In this document: piece by piece, positions 27,972 to 39,339 of the stretch
Layout of the letters: each line of letters opens with the position of its first letter
Numbering within the stretch: the first letter of the stretch is position 1
Origin: Cafeteria roenbergensis
Lineage: Eukaryota > Sar > Bigyra > Bicosoecida > Cafeteriaceae
Length of the DNA: 64,000 nucleotides
Reading direction: 5' to 3'
Assembly (NCBI GenBank): GCA_008330645.1
Contig: VLTN01000060.1
Coordinates: 1 to 64,000, forward strand
Made by a program: the position numbers and the translations under genes
Notes under the pieces: generated by a model
Databases searched by the model: none
Told to the model about the DNA's origin: nothing
Seen by the model: only the letters and a program-made list of their open reading frames with translations

Positions 27972-30900
27972 TCACGCCACGGAGTCGTACGCGGCGTTGC
28001 CCACGGACCAGACTTCGAGGTTGGAGACCGCAAAGGTTTCGGCGCCGGCAAGAAGGGTCTTTGCCGCGGTGCTGCCTGCACGGAGGCCAATTCCAAAGGT
28101 GGACTCGATCTCCGACGAGCAGCGCGCGAGGTCGCCCTCGATGACGAGGTCCGTGAGGCCGAAGCTGATTCGGCCTTCGTCGCTGTACTGGGTGTCGATG
28201 CGCTTCCAGGGGCGGGGGCGCGGGGGGGGAACGGTGAGGTCGTCCGTGGGGTAATGCTCGGGAGCCTCGAGGATGGAGCCATTGGCGTCGAACACCACTC
28301 CGCTGGCCTCAGCGCGGGCCCTGGCCTCGGTCACGCCCGCGATCCAGCGCTCCTTGCGCATCTGGAACTCGTGGTCGTGGGCTGCGCGCAGAGCCGCGTC
28401 GCTTGGCTGGGGGGGGCCGGAGATCCTCCCCACGAAGGGGACGCGAGCGTCGCGGGTGATGGAGAAGAGGAAGGAGCTGGCATCGCCGTGGTACTCGCCG
28501 TCGAAGCGCCAGGTCTGGGAGGCGTAGGCCCCGAAGAGGTGGTCGTTGGCGCTGAAGATGAACAACGTGGGGCCCTCCACGGCGGCGAGGCAGGCTGCCA
28601 GGGAGCGGAAGGAGGGGGCCGCGTCGTCCAGCGTTGAGAAGACGAGCTGGGCCCGAGGAGGGACCGGCTCGGGAAGGCTCATGCCGTAGTCGTACCCGCC
28701 CGCGCCCTGGTCCACGCGGGGGCGCACAAACGGCAGGCAGGCGTAGAGGTCGTGGGCCACCTTGCCCTCGACGAGCTTGGAGCTGGAGAAAGCGAGGCCG
28801 TCGAGGTCGGACTCGCTGAGGCCGATGCGGCGGTGGCGGCGGGCCGCCTCGGCGGAGAGGCGGTTGCGACGGAGCACGCGCTCCATATGCTCGCGGGGGT
28901 CCTTGGCCGGGGAGCGGGTCTGGCGGGGCCGGCTCGAGGCGGCAGCCATTGCCGAGCCAGCGGGCGTCTCGCTCGCCGAGGCAGGCACGGTTGCCGGCGT
29001 TGCGGCCGCGTCAGCCGACGACGCCCCGCGGCCTGCCGGCTCGGACTGGCGCTGGGGAACGTCGAGGGCAGACGGCGCCATGCGGGACGCCATGGGCGGC
29101 GCCGGGGGCGAGGCCGAGGACATTTCGCCCCAAGTGCTCTCGCCAAACGCGCGGCTGGCGCCGGGGCTGCCGCCCGCCGCCGCTGTGTAGTTGGCCGAGG
29201 CCTCCTGGAAGGCTGCGGTTGCAGCTGCCACTCGCTCCTCCTGCTGGCTCAGGGCCTCCTCGCCGATGGAGCGGTGGGCGGCGGGGAGCGAGGCGACGCG
29301 CGTCTGCACGGAGGCGAGGTTCGCGCGCTCGAGGTCGAGGGCTGCGCGGGCGCGGGCCAGCTCTGCCTCCATCGCGTGGCGGCTTGGGCTCGGGCCGGTG
29401 ATGCGGTCAAGCAGGGCCAGGGCGCTCTTGGGGGGCTCCGAGCGGCCGTCGGGGCGGGCGGCGGGGGCGGGAGCTGGGGTCGCTGCTGGTGGCATGCCGG
29501 CCTCCTCGCGGAACCACGCCGAGGGCACTTGGCTGCTGCCGGGAGCGCCGCCGGCGGCAGATGCGGCGGCGGCGGCGGCGGCGAGCCCCGCCCCAGACGA
29601 CGAAGTCGCAGAGCCAGTCCCGTCAAAGAGGCGAGACGCGACGGCAGAGCCGGACGGCCCGGCGCCGGCCGCGGCAGCGGGGTCGCCGCGACGCCCGGCA
29701 GCGGAGCCCTCGACCACCTCCACCTCCCCGACGACCTTGAGGTCAGGCCTGACGGCGTCGAGCGCCTCGCCGACCATGGAGGCCCCTGCTCCGGTCATTT
29801 GCGCGATGAGCTCGCGGCGCATGGCCTGGTGCGCCTCCCAGGCCTCAACAAAGGCGGTCGGCTGGAGCGCCTCCTGGAGGTGGGGCACCATGGTCTCGGC
29901 GGAGCTGATCTGCCGGAGCTGGCGGCGGAGCTCCAGCTCCTCGGAGAGGAGGATTGCTGTCTTGTGCTTCGTGAGCGCCTCGAGGCGCTCCAGCGCGTCC
30001 TGCATCCGCTTGCACACCTCCTCGTACACGGCCTCGGAGTTGGAGCGCACCTGCTCGAGCTTGCCGGTGATGCGGCGGATGCCCTCGTGGATCGAGCGCT
30101 TGCGCTCCTCGAGGAGGGGCTCGGGCTGGGTGCTGGCGTGAAGTGCGGACTCGTACTTGGTGGTCAGGTCCGCGAGCATCTCCTCGGTGCGAGAGCCCAG
30201 GGAGGGGCCCAGGACGGACAGGGCGCGGCTGACCTCGCCGCGGACCTCGTCGATCTTGGCGCGGAAGTGGTCGCGGCGCTCGTCAAGGGTCATGGTGGCC
30301 GAGGGAGGCGGCCCCATCACTGCGTCGGCCGGGTCGAAGTCGAAGTGCACGATGTACTCCGGGAGCGCCTGCGCAGGGTTGGTAAGGACGTACTCGTGGC
30401 GGTGCAGGCCGCTGGCGCCGGCGGCCTCGTCGTCCCCGGCGTCGGCCTCGTCGTCGGCCGAGTGCACGTACAGACTGTCGTAGCCCTCCGGTACGGCTCG
30501 CGCGGCACCCTCTTCCAGCAGTGCAAATGCACGGCCAACGGCGATGCGGCAAAGCAAGAACTGGTGCTGGGCTGCGCGGGAGAGGGGCGGCGGGGAGGGC
30601 GCAGCGGGAGACACAACGGGTTGCCCGAAACAAGACTTGGGTCCGGACCCGAGCCATCGCGCCCTGACGCGCACGCGAACGCAGCGAGGCACGCCGCCCC
30701 CGCCGCTACCGCCGCCGCCGATTCCCCTCACTGCGGTCGCCCACGTCGGACAGGTCGATGTTGCCGCTGTGGAACGAGAGGCCTCCGCCGTCCTCGGGCA
30801 TGCGGAATCCGCGGGCGCAGACCTCCTGCACGGGGTTGTGGGCCGGCAACGCGTCCACGTCAACCCACGACGGCAGCTCCAGCCCCCCCGTGCTGGTCTG

Positions 30901-31408
30901 GCGCTCGTACTTGGCGCGCAGGGACGGCGTCTCCACGAACCAGGCGTGCACGTTGCTGACATTGGTGCCTCGAAGCGCAACCTGCGCACGGGCGCCGCAG
31001 GGCGCAGGGCGGGGCGGCACACCAGGCAGCCAGTGGGCAGCGGAGCAGGCGCGGCTGGAGCGGGCGCGCGGGGCGGGGCTCGGGCGTCGTCGCGTGGTTG
31101 CAGGCGACAGCGCTGGGAACGGACGCAAGGTTGGCCGCGCCACCATCGCGCCATGGGCGGCCCGGCGGCGGCGCTCCCGCGGGAGCGAGGCAGGCCGCGG
31201 CTGTCGCCGGCCCCGACCCCGCTGCCCACGCCGCGGCGAGCCTCGCTCGCGGCGGCGGCGCACGGCCGGCAACGCCAGCGCAGGCCGCCGTGCGCGCGCG
31301 GATGACGAATGTCCGGTCGCAAAGGCGCGGTCGCACCTGCAGGCTGTAGAGAATGCGCTTGAACGCGTCCGATCCCGGGTCCAGCTTGGTCACATGGCTG
31401 GATGCCAT
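27972..31408 (-). CDS. PARP-like domain, coiled coil and TLDc domain fusion protein
   Basis: Exons 31408-31337, 30981-30732 and 30571-27972 splice in frame to 973 residues. Residues 1-200 resemble the PARP catalytic fold: VTKLDPGSDAFKRI is the usual entry, NVSNVHAWFVETPSLRAKYE matches the region before the active site, VQEVCARGF the next helix, and YDSLYV...HEYVLTN...LPEYIVHF the C-terminal strands with the triad Glu. The triad His may survive as PAHN, while the Tyr position (GLSF) is not Tyr. Residues 200-365 form long helices like a B-box C-terminal coiled coil. A low-complexity linker follows. Residues 700-973 are a TLDc domain (LFIFSANDHLFGAY, SSFLFSI, FGLTDLVIEGDL, VSNLEVWSV). TLDc proteins act in oxidative-stress and V-ATPase biology; ADP-ribosyl transfer here is unproven. 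It is head-to-head with NOP58. Confidence 0.8.
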
Positions 31409-31597
31409 GGCGACTGGGCCTGTGGGCCTTGTTGCCGCTCGCCGGGGCGTGCAGGGCGCGGGCCGTTAGTGGGCCTCAGCCAGCGTCCCTCGATCCGCTG
31501 GCCGGATGCTGGCCTGCCGCAGTCATGAGGTTGGGTGGAGGCTCTGCTTGTGCGCTTCGCGGCGAGCCCACCCGGCTTACCACGCCGAACGGACGCC
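31409..31597. promoter_or_regulatory. Bidirectional promoter of the PARP-like/TLDc and NOP58 genes
   Basis: Only 189 bp separate the two ATG codons, so both promoters must lie here or overlap the first exons. No TATA box was seen. Confidence 0.6.
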
Positions 31598-33626
31598 ATG
31601 CTCGTTCTGTTCGAGACGCCTGCGGGGTTCGCGGTCTTTAAGATCAAGGATGAGGGCAAGATCGCGTCGCCTGACTCCATCTACAAGGAGTTCGAGACCC
31701 CCGAGCGCGCCTCCAGCCTGTGAGACGCTCGCACTGCTTTGGCGGCCAGCCAGACGGCCCTCGCCGCACGGCGAGCTGCCCACGCGCACGGCCGCGCGCC
31801 ACAGCGAGCGCGGCACCGCTGCTTGGGTTCGGGTCTCGGGGACCAAGCCCCGGGAAGTGGCGGGTCCCAGCGGGGGCGGCCGCGGACGGGGCTGCATGGT
31901 GCTTGCCGGCCGGCCGGCCCCTCGCCACGGGCCATGCAGGGCCGCCCCTCGGTTCGCCGCGCGCCGGAGGCCGAGGCCGGCGCCGGAAAGTCCGAGCACG
32001 CGCGCGGGGGGTCTGCCGTGTCGCCACGCGGCGGCGGGCGGCGGCGGCCAAAGGGCGCTGCTCCCTCCCATCCCCTTCCCCCGACATTGCGTTCGTGGAC
32101 TCTGCCGGCACGGTCGAGGGCCGTCGTCGCCTGCGCGCCGCCGCCTGCCTGCCCGCCCTCCCCCGCGAGCCCGCCGCCAACCCCCAGCCCCCTCCCCCGC
32201 CCGCGCATCTTGATCCCGTTTGTGGCGCAGCGTGAAGCTCAAGGCCTTCCACCAGTTCGAGAACACGGCCGAGGCGCTTGCCGCGACGACCGCGCTGGTC
32301 GAGGGCACGCTCGGCAAGGACCTCAAGAAGTTCCTGAAGAAGTCCATCCTCAAGAACGACGAGCCCCCCAAGGACCTCCTCGGTGTATTCGACACCAAGC
32401 TTGGCGCCGCCATCAAGGACTCGCTCGGCATCAGCTGCGTGTCGGACACGCGCGTGCAGGAGCTCTTCCGCGGCATCCGCTCGCAGCTCTCCGGCCTCAT
32501 CGAGGAGCTCGGCGAGCAGCAGCTGCAGGCCATGCGCCTCGGCCTCGGCCACTCTCTCTCGCGCTACAAGCTCAAGTTCAGCCCGGACAAGGTGGACACC
32601 ATGATCGTGCAGGCTGTGGGCCTCCTCGACGACCTGGACAAGGAGATCAACACGTACGCCATGCGCGTGCGTGAGTGGTACGGCTGGCACTTCCCCGAGA
32701 TGAGCAAGATCATCTCGGACAACCTGCAGTACGCTCGCGTGGTGAAGAAGGTGGGCGTGCGCGCCAACGCCGCCACCATGGACTTCTCGGACATCCTCGA
32801 GGCCGAGGTCGAGGCGTCCCTCAAGGAGACTGCCGTTGTGTCCATGGGCACTGACATCGCCAAGGACGACGTCGACGGTGTGCAGGAGCTCTGCGACCAG
32901 GTGATCTCCCTCATGGAGTACCGCGCCTCCCTCTGGGAGTACCTCAAGAACCGCATGGCCGCCATCGCACCGAACCTGAGCGTGATGGTCGGCGAGCTCG
33001 TTGGCGCCCGCCTCATCTCCCACGCCGGCTCCCTCCTCAACCTCGCCAAGCAGCCTGCCTCCACCGTGCAGATCCTCGGCGCAGAGAAGGCCCTCTTCCG
33101 CGCCCTCAAGACCAAGCATGACACGCCCAAGTACGGCCTCATCTACCACGCCTCCCTCGTCGGCCAGGCCCTCCCCAAGAACAAGGGAAAGGTCTCCCGC
33201 GTTCTCGCCGCCAAGACGGCCCTGTCCGTGCGCGTGGACGCGCTCGGCGAGTCTTCCGAGCCGACCATCGGCATCGAGGGCCATGCCAAGGTGGTTGAGC
33301 GCATGCGCCTCCTTGAGGGCCGCGAGATCACCGTCGCCGCTGGCTCTGCCGCCGCTCGCGCTCGCGCGGGCACCTTCGGCACCAGCTCGTCGTCGAGCTC
33401 CGCCGCTGCCGCGTCGTCGGCCGCTGGCTACAACCCCGCCGCCGACATGCTCCTCGAGGGCGACGCCGACGTGCCCAAGCGCTCCAAGAAGCGCACCATG
33501 GACGATGTTGAGGAGGAGGATGGCGCTGCCGCTGCCGCCAGCTCCGCCAAGAAGTCGAAGAAGGACAAGAAGGAGAAGAAGGAAAAGAAGGACAAGAAGG
33601 AGAAGAAGAGCAAGAAGGACAAGTGA
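31598..33626 (+). CDS. NOP58: Nucleolar protein NOP58 (box C/D snoRNP core)
   Basis: Core protein of box C/D snoRNPs, which guide 2'-O-methylation of rRNA in the nucleolus. Exon 1 (31598-31719) encodes MLVLFETPAGFAVFKI, and exon 2 is 32231-33626; together 505 residues. The 511-bp intron is the longest in the window and is filled with GC-rich low-complexity sequence. The NOP5 N-terminal domain, the coiled coil and the Nop domain (YRASLWEYLKNRMAAIAPNLS, GARLISHAGSL, QILGAEKALFRALK, PKYGLIYHASLVG) are all intact. The C-terminus is a lysine-rich KKDKKEKK tail, as in eukaryotic NOP58 rather than NOP56. Confidence 0.97.
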
Positions 33627-34003
33627 GCGGCGCAAGGACCTCCTCCCTCCTCCTTTTCTTTCTGCTTGCTTGCCCGCTGGCTGCGGGACCGGGGCCCAGA
33701 GCGTCTGTCTGGGCCCTCGTTCGCGCAGAGCGGCGGGGAGCGCGATTGCGGAATCCCACTGCCTCCTCCCCCCTCCCCCTCCCACATCTTCGCTGTGTCA
33801 ACTCCCCGATGCGTGTGTGGCCGTGCCCACGACATGAATTGTGCATTGTCATCCCTCAGAGCCCCTGCCCGTGCCCACGCGCTGCGCAAACCCACACTCC
33901 CGTCGCGCCGGCGAGCAAGAGGCCCGACAGTCGACTTGCTCTGCCCGCCACAATTGCCGGGAGCCGCAACCCGCGCTCGTTCGCCGGCACGCGACCCGCT
34001 CGC
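33627..34003. other. Spacer downstream of NOP58
   Basis: 377 bp between same-strand genes, with C/T-rich tracts near 33640-33665 and 33770-33790. No gene was recognised. Confidence 0.5.
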
Positions 34004-36730
34004 ATGGACCCCGAGGTCCATGCCTTGACCGCGGAGCAGGCTCGCGTGGGCGAGGTGTTTGACGCCATGCCGCGCAGCATGGTGCTTGGAATCACGCCCG
34101 AGTACATCCACACCCTTCAGGCCGCCGCCAAGCACCCCCGCATCTTCCGGGACCTGGTCGACCCGATTCTGGATGGGATCCAGAACCTGCCCCACAAGCC
34201 ACCGCTGCGCACGCCGTCCGAGATCGAGGGCTGCAAGGATCAAGACTCCATTGCGGCGACAATGCTCCTCTGGCTGGCATCGCACGAGGGCAAGGTGTCG
34301 GACATGGGCAAGGCGACGGGTGACTTCCTGCGCGAGTTCACCACCAACCTCCTCAACTGGCGTGTGAGCCTGCGCTCGTGCTGCCTGCGCGTTCGCTCGG
34401 AGCGCTGCGGCGGTCTGCCTGTTGCCAGCGACACGTCGCTCACGACATTCCTCGCTCGCAAAGCTCTTGCGTGGTTTGCTCCGGTCGTTCCCGCAGCGCG
34501 AGCTGATGAAAGCCAGCACGACCGGGCGCGCCTACCTGGGCGCGCGGGGTCCCGACATTGCAACGGTCGCTTTTCCCGAAACCGAGGTGGAGGGCGTTCA
34601 GGGCGTGCAGGCGCTTGTGGAGCAGGCCACCGCCGCGACAGGCCCGGCCGGCGCCGCGCCCCCCGAAGAGCGCCTCGCCCCGATGTTGTCCCCCCGCGAA
34701 GAGATTCTGGCCGCGTCAGCGAGCGTGATGGATGCGGCGCGCGTGGCGCAGGACTCCCACTCGGAGACCCCACTGCCTCACGCGTCCGTGAGCACCAGCG
34801 AGCAGGCGCAGGGCGCCGGACAGCTCGATGGGGCTTGCGAGGCTGAGGAGGCCGACGAAACTGGCCTCGGGCTGGACACAGCGGATGCCGAGGGCAGGGC
34901 TGCGGGCGCTGCGGTGGGCGATGGGCCTGCGGAAGGGGGCGAGGCCGAAGGTGCCGCCGAGGTCGCTGCTGCGGAGGCTTCAGCGGGCCAGCCGGCTGCC
35001 CAGGCGGGTGCCATGAGTGCCAGCTCCGGAAGCACCCAGCCGTTCCTTCGGGCGGCGCTTCTCGGTATGCAGACGGCCGAATCGTCGCAGCCTGGAGACG
35101 ATGACTCAACGCCGGCCGCGCCTCCCACGGCCGCACCACCTGCGGATGTGTCCCCGGCAGAGGCACCCGAACCGACAACTGCAGCACCCGCGACAGCGGC
35201 GACAGCCGTAGCAGCGCCGTCGGCCACCGGCGGCCTCGTTGTGGACACCTCAGCCGAGCAGCCCGGCTCGTCGCTTGCTGCGCCCGGAACTCCGGTGGAC
35301 AGCAGCCGCGGCAGCCGTGGTAGCGGCACCAGCAGCGGTGGCAGCGACAGCGGGACCTCCCCTGCGTCTGGCTCGCGTGGTGGTGGCGCAGCAGCGGCGG
35401 CTGCCGCGGCCGCGTCGCCAATGTCCGCGTCGCCGGCAGCCGCTCCTTCCACGCCGCAGCTCCTGTCCCCGCAGCGCACCATCCCCACCACGCCGCGAAC
35501 TGCCGCCAAGGCGGCCGCGCTGGAGGGCAAGGCCCGCCACGTGCGCCGCGCTGTGAGCTTCTCGGAGAAGGCGATTTCGCACTCGAACGACGCCGCAACC
35601 CGCGCGCTGCACCGTCAGCTGAGCAGGCTCTTCGACGAGGGGTCCCAGGCGGACGGCGAGGACGCCAGCGATGCCGACCTCCGCAGCGCGGCGTTGGGCG
35701 AGGTCAGGACCGCCTGGCGCAGTGGCGCGGAAAAGCTCTCGGCAGTGCCCACCCGGGGCGCCGCGGCCGAGTCCGCCGAGGAGGAGGAGGCGTACTCGCC
35801 AGTCGAGCTGTCCACCGTGAGCTTGATGCTGCCACTCCGGGGCAGAGCTGCAGCCGCGGGCACCACACACCTGTCGCGTCGCTGCACCGAGCGGTCCGCC
35901 ACAAGTCGCTCCGTTGCGCCTGCGTGTGTCGCCTGGCCATGTGCTCCGCAATCGCAGGAGGTCTACAAGGCCATGATGCTGGATGCGCGCGCGTTCGGGG
36001 CCTCGCTCAGTGCCGTCGCTCAAGTGTGCCATGCGGTTGCAGACTGCGTCTGTAACTACGGCAAGGCCAGCCTGCCGGTGGGGCTCGGCCAGATCATCGT
36101 CAAGCAGGCTCGCGTGATGCTGGCACAGTGAGTACGCGCAGCCCACGACGACAAGTCGGCGGGCTTGGTAGGGCCCAGGCCGCACGCGGCCGGCGTCAGC
36201 CGTGAGCCTTGTCCCAATCTGCCCGCGTGCTGCCTTGGGCCGCTCTGCGCAGGTTCTGGACGCTTCGGAAGTCTGCAACTCTCGTGATGTCGTCCACAAT
36301 GGAGGTGCGCGCTCGGCGCCGCGTGCTCCGGGACCGTAAGGAGTTCGCCTCGACCGTCACCCACACTCTGGAGGAGAGCCTGCACGAGCTGCACGAGAGC
36401 GTAGCGAGCTACGAGGGGGGCAAGCGCGAGCTTGCCCGCCGCGAGGCCGCCCTCAAGGGCTGGGAGCTGGAGACTCAGGCGCTGCTGATCGAAGCCAAGC
36501 ACGACGTTGAGGCTCAGATTGCCGAGTCGAGTCGGCTCGTCGCTGGCCTTCGGGAAAAGCTCGACGCGGCCCTGAAAGAGGTGAAGGAGGAGCAGCGCAA
36601 GGTCGTCATCGCGCAGCAGTGCAAGCCAACGCTGGACTGGTACCGCAACCGTGCCGAGGAGCTCGAGAAGGAGCTTGCCGCCACGAAGCTCCGCGTGGCG
36701 GCTCTGGAGCACAAGTTGTCGATCCAGTGA
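34004..36730 (+). CDS. Uncharacterised coiled-coil protein
   Basis: Exons 34004-34363, 34497-35816, 35958-36127 and 36253-36730 give about 775 residues; all donors are GTGAG and acceptors CAG. I do not recognise the family. The first 120 residues are helical and well composed (MPRSMVLGITPEYIHTLQ, DSIAATMLLWLASHEGKV). A long acidic, Ala/Ser/Pro-rich linker occupies about residues 190-470. The last 220 residues are helical, including HTLEESLHELHESVASYEGG, and end in a heptad-rich coiled coil (DWYRNRAEELEKELAATKL). The helical ends with a disordered middle could suit a membrane-curvature or cytoskeletal adaptor, but that is speculation. The third intron (35817-35957) is 141 bp, a multiple of three with no stop, so retention would keep the frame. 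Confidence 0.7.
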
Positions 36731-37363
36731 CTGCGTGATGCGTGCCTGCGTGCCATGCACCAGTGCAGAGTGCGTGCGCTGCTGGTCAAAACCGACGTGC
36801 TCGATGAAACAGCTCTGCCAGCCGTGCATGCAACCCCGAGCCACTCCCATACGCGAGGGTCCCTGGCAGGCGCGCAGTCGCACCGGCGCCAGTCGCTCCG
36901 CCAGTTCAGGCTGCGAGCGCACGGGCACATTTGGGCCCTGCTCCCCACCTCACTTCCGGCCCGGGTCGTGGCTGGTTGGTGCAGGCAAGCCACTGCCCGT
37001 GCGGCCCACGTGCGAGGCCAGCGGAGCGGCTGGCTGGGGATGACAAGAGGAGCGACGACCGCGGAGGCGCATTGGCGACGGGAGGGGACGCCAGGTCGGC
37101 CTGGGTCAGGGCGGTCTGTGGCGCGACATGGCAGGGCCCCCGCTTCGTGCCTCCGTGCCAGCGCCTGCAGCATGCTCAGGGGTGGGGTGAACCACTTCTA
37201 CGCCCCTGACAGCGGCTTGCGAGCCGGCCGTGGCTCACTTGGCAGCGACGCGCGGGCCGGCACTGCCCCGCGCTCAGCGCCCCTCCCGTCCGGCGAGCAC
37301 GGCAAAGTGCAAGCACACCCCTTGATTGCGAGGAGGCTGGCGCCGCCAGTGAGGCACGCAGGA
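36731..37363. other. Gene-poor interval
   Basis: About 630 bp with an open but unconvincing frame on the plus strand and no conserved motif on either strand. Confidence 0.4.
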
Positions 37364-37681
37364 ATGCGGCGCATTCGTGGCGTTGCGGACGCGCTGTCGA
37401 CGTCGGCACTTGCGTGGCGCCCTGTCGGGAAAGCCGAGACCAGGCGGAAGGCGCAAGGGCCGCGTCTCGAGCCAGCCGACGCCAGGCTCCTCAGGCAGCA
37501 GCGCGTAGCGGCAAAGCGCGTGAAGCAGACACTTCGCGAGATGGAGGCGAGGTTTCCGCTTCCGGGGCGTAGCACTTTGGGCCCGAGGCTGACTGCTGAC
37601 CGCCTGCGGGCCCTGGCGGCCCCGAGGGCGGTGCCTGCGTCTCGGTCGTCATCGGGGGGGCGCGGAGTCCCTCCCGATTAG
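37364..37681 (+). CDS. Small basic hypothetical protein
   Basis: 105 residues from the ATG at 37364. The product is Arg/Ala-rich, with helical stretches (ADARLLRQQRVAAKRVKQTL). The frame is open much further upstream with poor composition, so this could be chance in GC-rich DNA, or the last exon of a gene whose 5' end I cannot place. It is tail-to-tail with OSGEP. Confidence 0.25.
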   Translation: MRRIRGVADALSTSALAWRPVGKAETRRKAQGPRLEPADARLLRQQRVAAKRVKQTLREMEARFPLPGRSTLGPRLTADRLRALAAPRAVPASRSSSGGRGVPPD

Positions 37682-37833
37682 CTGTGTGGTGCTGAAGAAC
37701 TGGACGAAACAAAACGTGAGGGACTGCGCGGGCGACACGGAGACCAAAACACGAGCATTCGGAATTGGCAGCGCACCTCCTCAAGCACGAGGGCCGCACA
37801 CAGCCTGGCTGCGAGGCGAACCACAGGAAGCAG

Positions 37834-39045
37834 TCACTGGCGCCAAATGGCATCAACGGTGTCAGTTCGGAACCGCTGGGTGACTGTGGTTGCCTCCATC
37901 GGCGTTGTGGTGCCATGCTGGAAGGCAAGGATGCCCGCTTGCGCGATCATGGCCCCGTTGTCGATCGCAAACCTGCTGTCCATGCCGAACACGCGCCCGC
38001 CGCGTTCGGAGCACATGACTCCCATCATGTGCTGCAGGTGCTTGTTGCAGCCCACGCCGCCCACGATCAGGATATCCTTCGCGCCGCTGTGTGCCATGGC
38101 TCGCTCCGTGACCTCAATGAGCATGGCGAAGACGGTTTCTTGCAGCGCGTAGCAGAGCTGCTCAACTGTGACGGGCGAGTCCGGGTCTTTCATGGCCTTG
38201 ACGCCGTCGCGCGTGAGCTGCGACAGAATGCCTCCCAGGGACATGTCCATGCCCTTGACAGAGTACGGGAGCGGGAAGAGCTCCGGCTCCGTGCCGGCGG
38301 CAGCACACTCTGCCGCGTACTTCCGGGCTGCCACCTCGATGTTGTACCCTGGGGCTGGGTCATTGGGCAGACCCACCGCTCGCGCAAACCGGTCCAAACA
38401 GTTGCCCACTGCAATGTCAATCGTCTCCCCAAAGATTCGGTATCGCCCGGCCATGTAGCAAATCACCTGGGTGTTGCCCCCGCTCACGTACAGGACGACA
38501 GGGTCGCCCCAGCCCGTGACGGCCCGACCCATCTCAATGTGCCCCACGCAGTGGTTCACTGCCACCATGGGAACCCCCGCCAGCTGGGCGATGGTGCGAG
38601 CGGCGATGGCGCAGGACTGCAGAGGGGCTCCCATGCCCGGCCCCTGCGTGAAGCAGACGGCGTCCAGGTCGCCAAGGCTGAGGCCAGCTTCCTCCAGGGC
38701 CAGCTTTGCCAGCGCTGGCACGTGCTTTTGGTGGTGCCACGCAGTCTCGCGCGGCAGAAAGCCCTGACCGGCGGGAGAGATGTACGTCTTGCGGGGGTTG
38801 GACAGGGTCTCGTACGTTCCTCGCCCTCGGCTCTCGCCGCTGCCGCCGTCGCCGTCGCTGCTGCTGCTGCTTTCCGATGGGGGTGTGTACCGAACCAACC
38901 CCACGCCGACCTTGTTGGCGCTGCCCTCAATTCCCATCACGAGGCACGGGCGTGTGCGCATCAACACGGGAAGCGGCCTGTCCAAGCTCCCGCCGTCCGC
39001 CGCCGGCACGGCTGCACCTTCCGCGACCACCGAGGCCGCCGCCAT
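37834..39045 (-). CDS. OSGEP: tRNA N6-adenosine threonylcarbamoyltransferase OSGEP/KAE1
   Basis: Catalytic subunit of the KEOPS complex, which makes t6A at position 37 of ANN-decoding tRNAs. Single exon, 403 residues from the ATG at 39045; a second candidate ATG 27 codons later would give a start nearer the family norm. The ASKHA fold is clear: [15 protein letters not shown], the metal-binding [37 protein letters not shown] and [11 protein letters not shown]. An extra Ser/Asp/Gly insert of about 20 residues ([20 protein letters not shown]) lies near residues 57-76. The best-conserved blocks match the eukaryotic/archaeal KAE1 type rather than bacterial TsaD. Confidence 0.96.
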   Translation of the reverse strand: MAAASVVAEGAAVPAADGGSLDRPLPVLMRTRPCLVMGIEGSANKVGVGLVRYTPPSESSSSSDGDGGSGESRGRGTYETLSNPRKTYISPAGQGFLPRETAWHHQKHVPALAKLALEEAGLSLGDLDAVCFTQGPGMGAPLQSCAIAARTIAQLAGVPMVAVNHCVGHIEMGRAVTGWGDPVVLYVSGGNTQVICYMAGRYRIFGETIDIAVGNCLDRFARAVGLPNDPAPGYNIEVAARKYAAECAAAGTEPELFPLPYSVKGMDMSLGGILSQLTRDGVKAMKDPDSPVTVEQLCYALQETVFAMLIEVTERAMAHSGAKDILIVGGVGCNKHLQHMMGVMCSERGGRVFGMDSRFAIDNGAMIAQAGILAFQHGTTTPMEATTVTQRFRTDTVDAIWRQ

Positions 39046-39339
39046 ATCAATGGCACACCACGCTCGGTGCGCGGCTGGCCTACCTGTGCCCTGCGAACTG
39101 TCCCGGGGTGATCGGTCGCGCCGGTGCAGAGCCCGCCCGGAGCAACAGCGGCGGCGGACTGGCAACCACTCGGGAGCAGGCGCGCGCAAGGCGACCAGCC
39201 CGCGGCGGGGCGTAGGTTTGCTCACGCCGAGCCGCCCGCCTGTGTTTCGGCTTCGAGCCCCTCTCCGGGCGGCCCCCAGCAGCTCGGCGAGACGCTGGCC
39301 CCGACCGGCGCCGCGAGACCGGTTGCCTCCAGCGGGGCA
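39046..39339. promoter_or_regulatory. Head-to-head spacer of OSGEP and the basic-protein gene
   Basis: 294 bp between divergent ATGs. The rightward frame is open through most of it (from about 39124) without an ATG, so the right gene's 5' end could extend into it. No core element was recognised. Confidence 0.45.
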
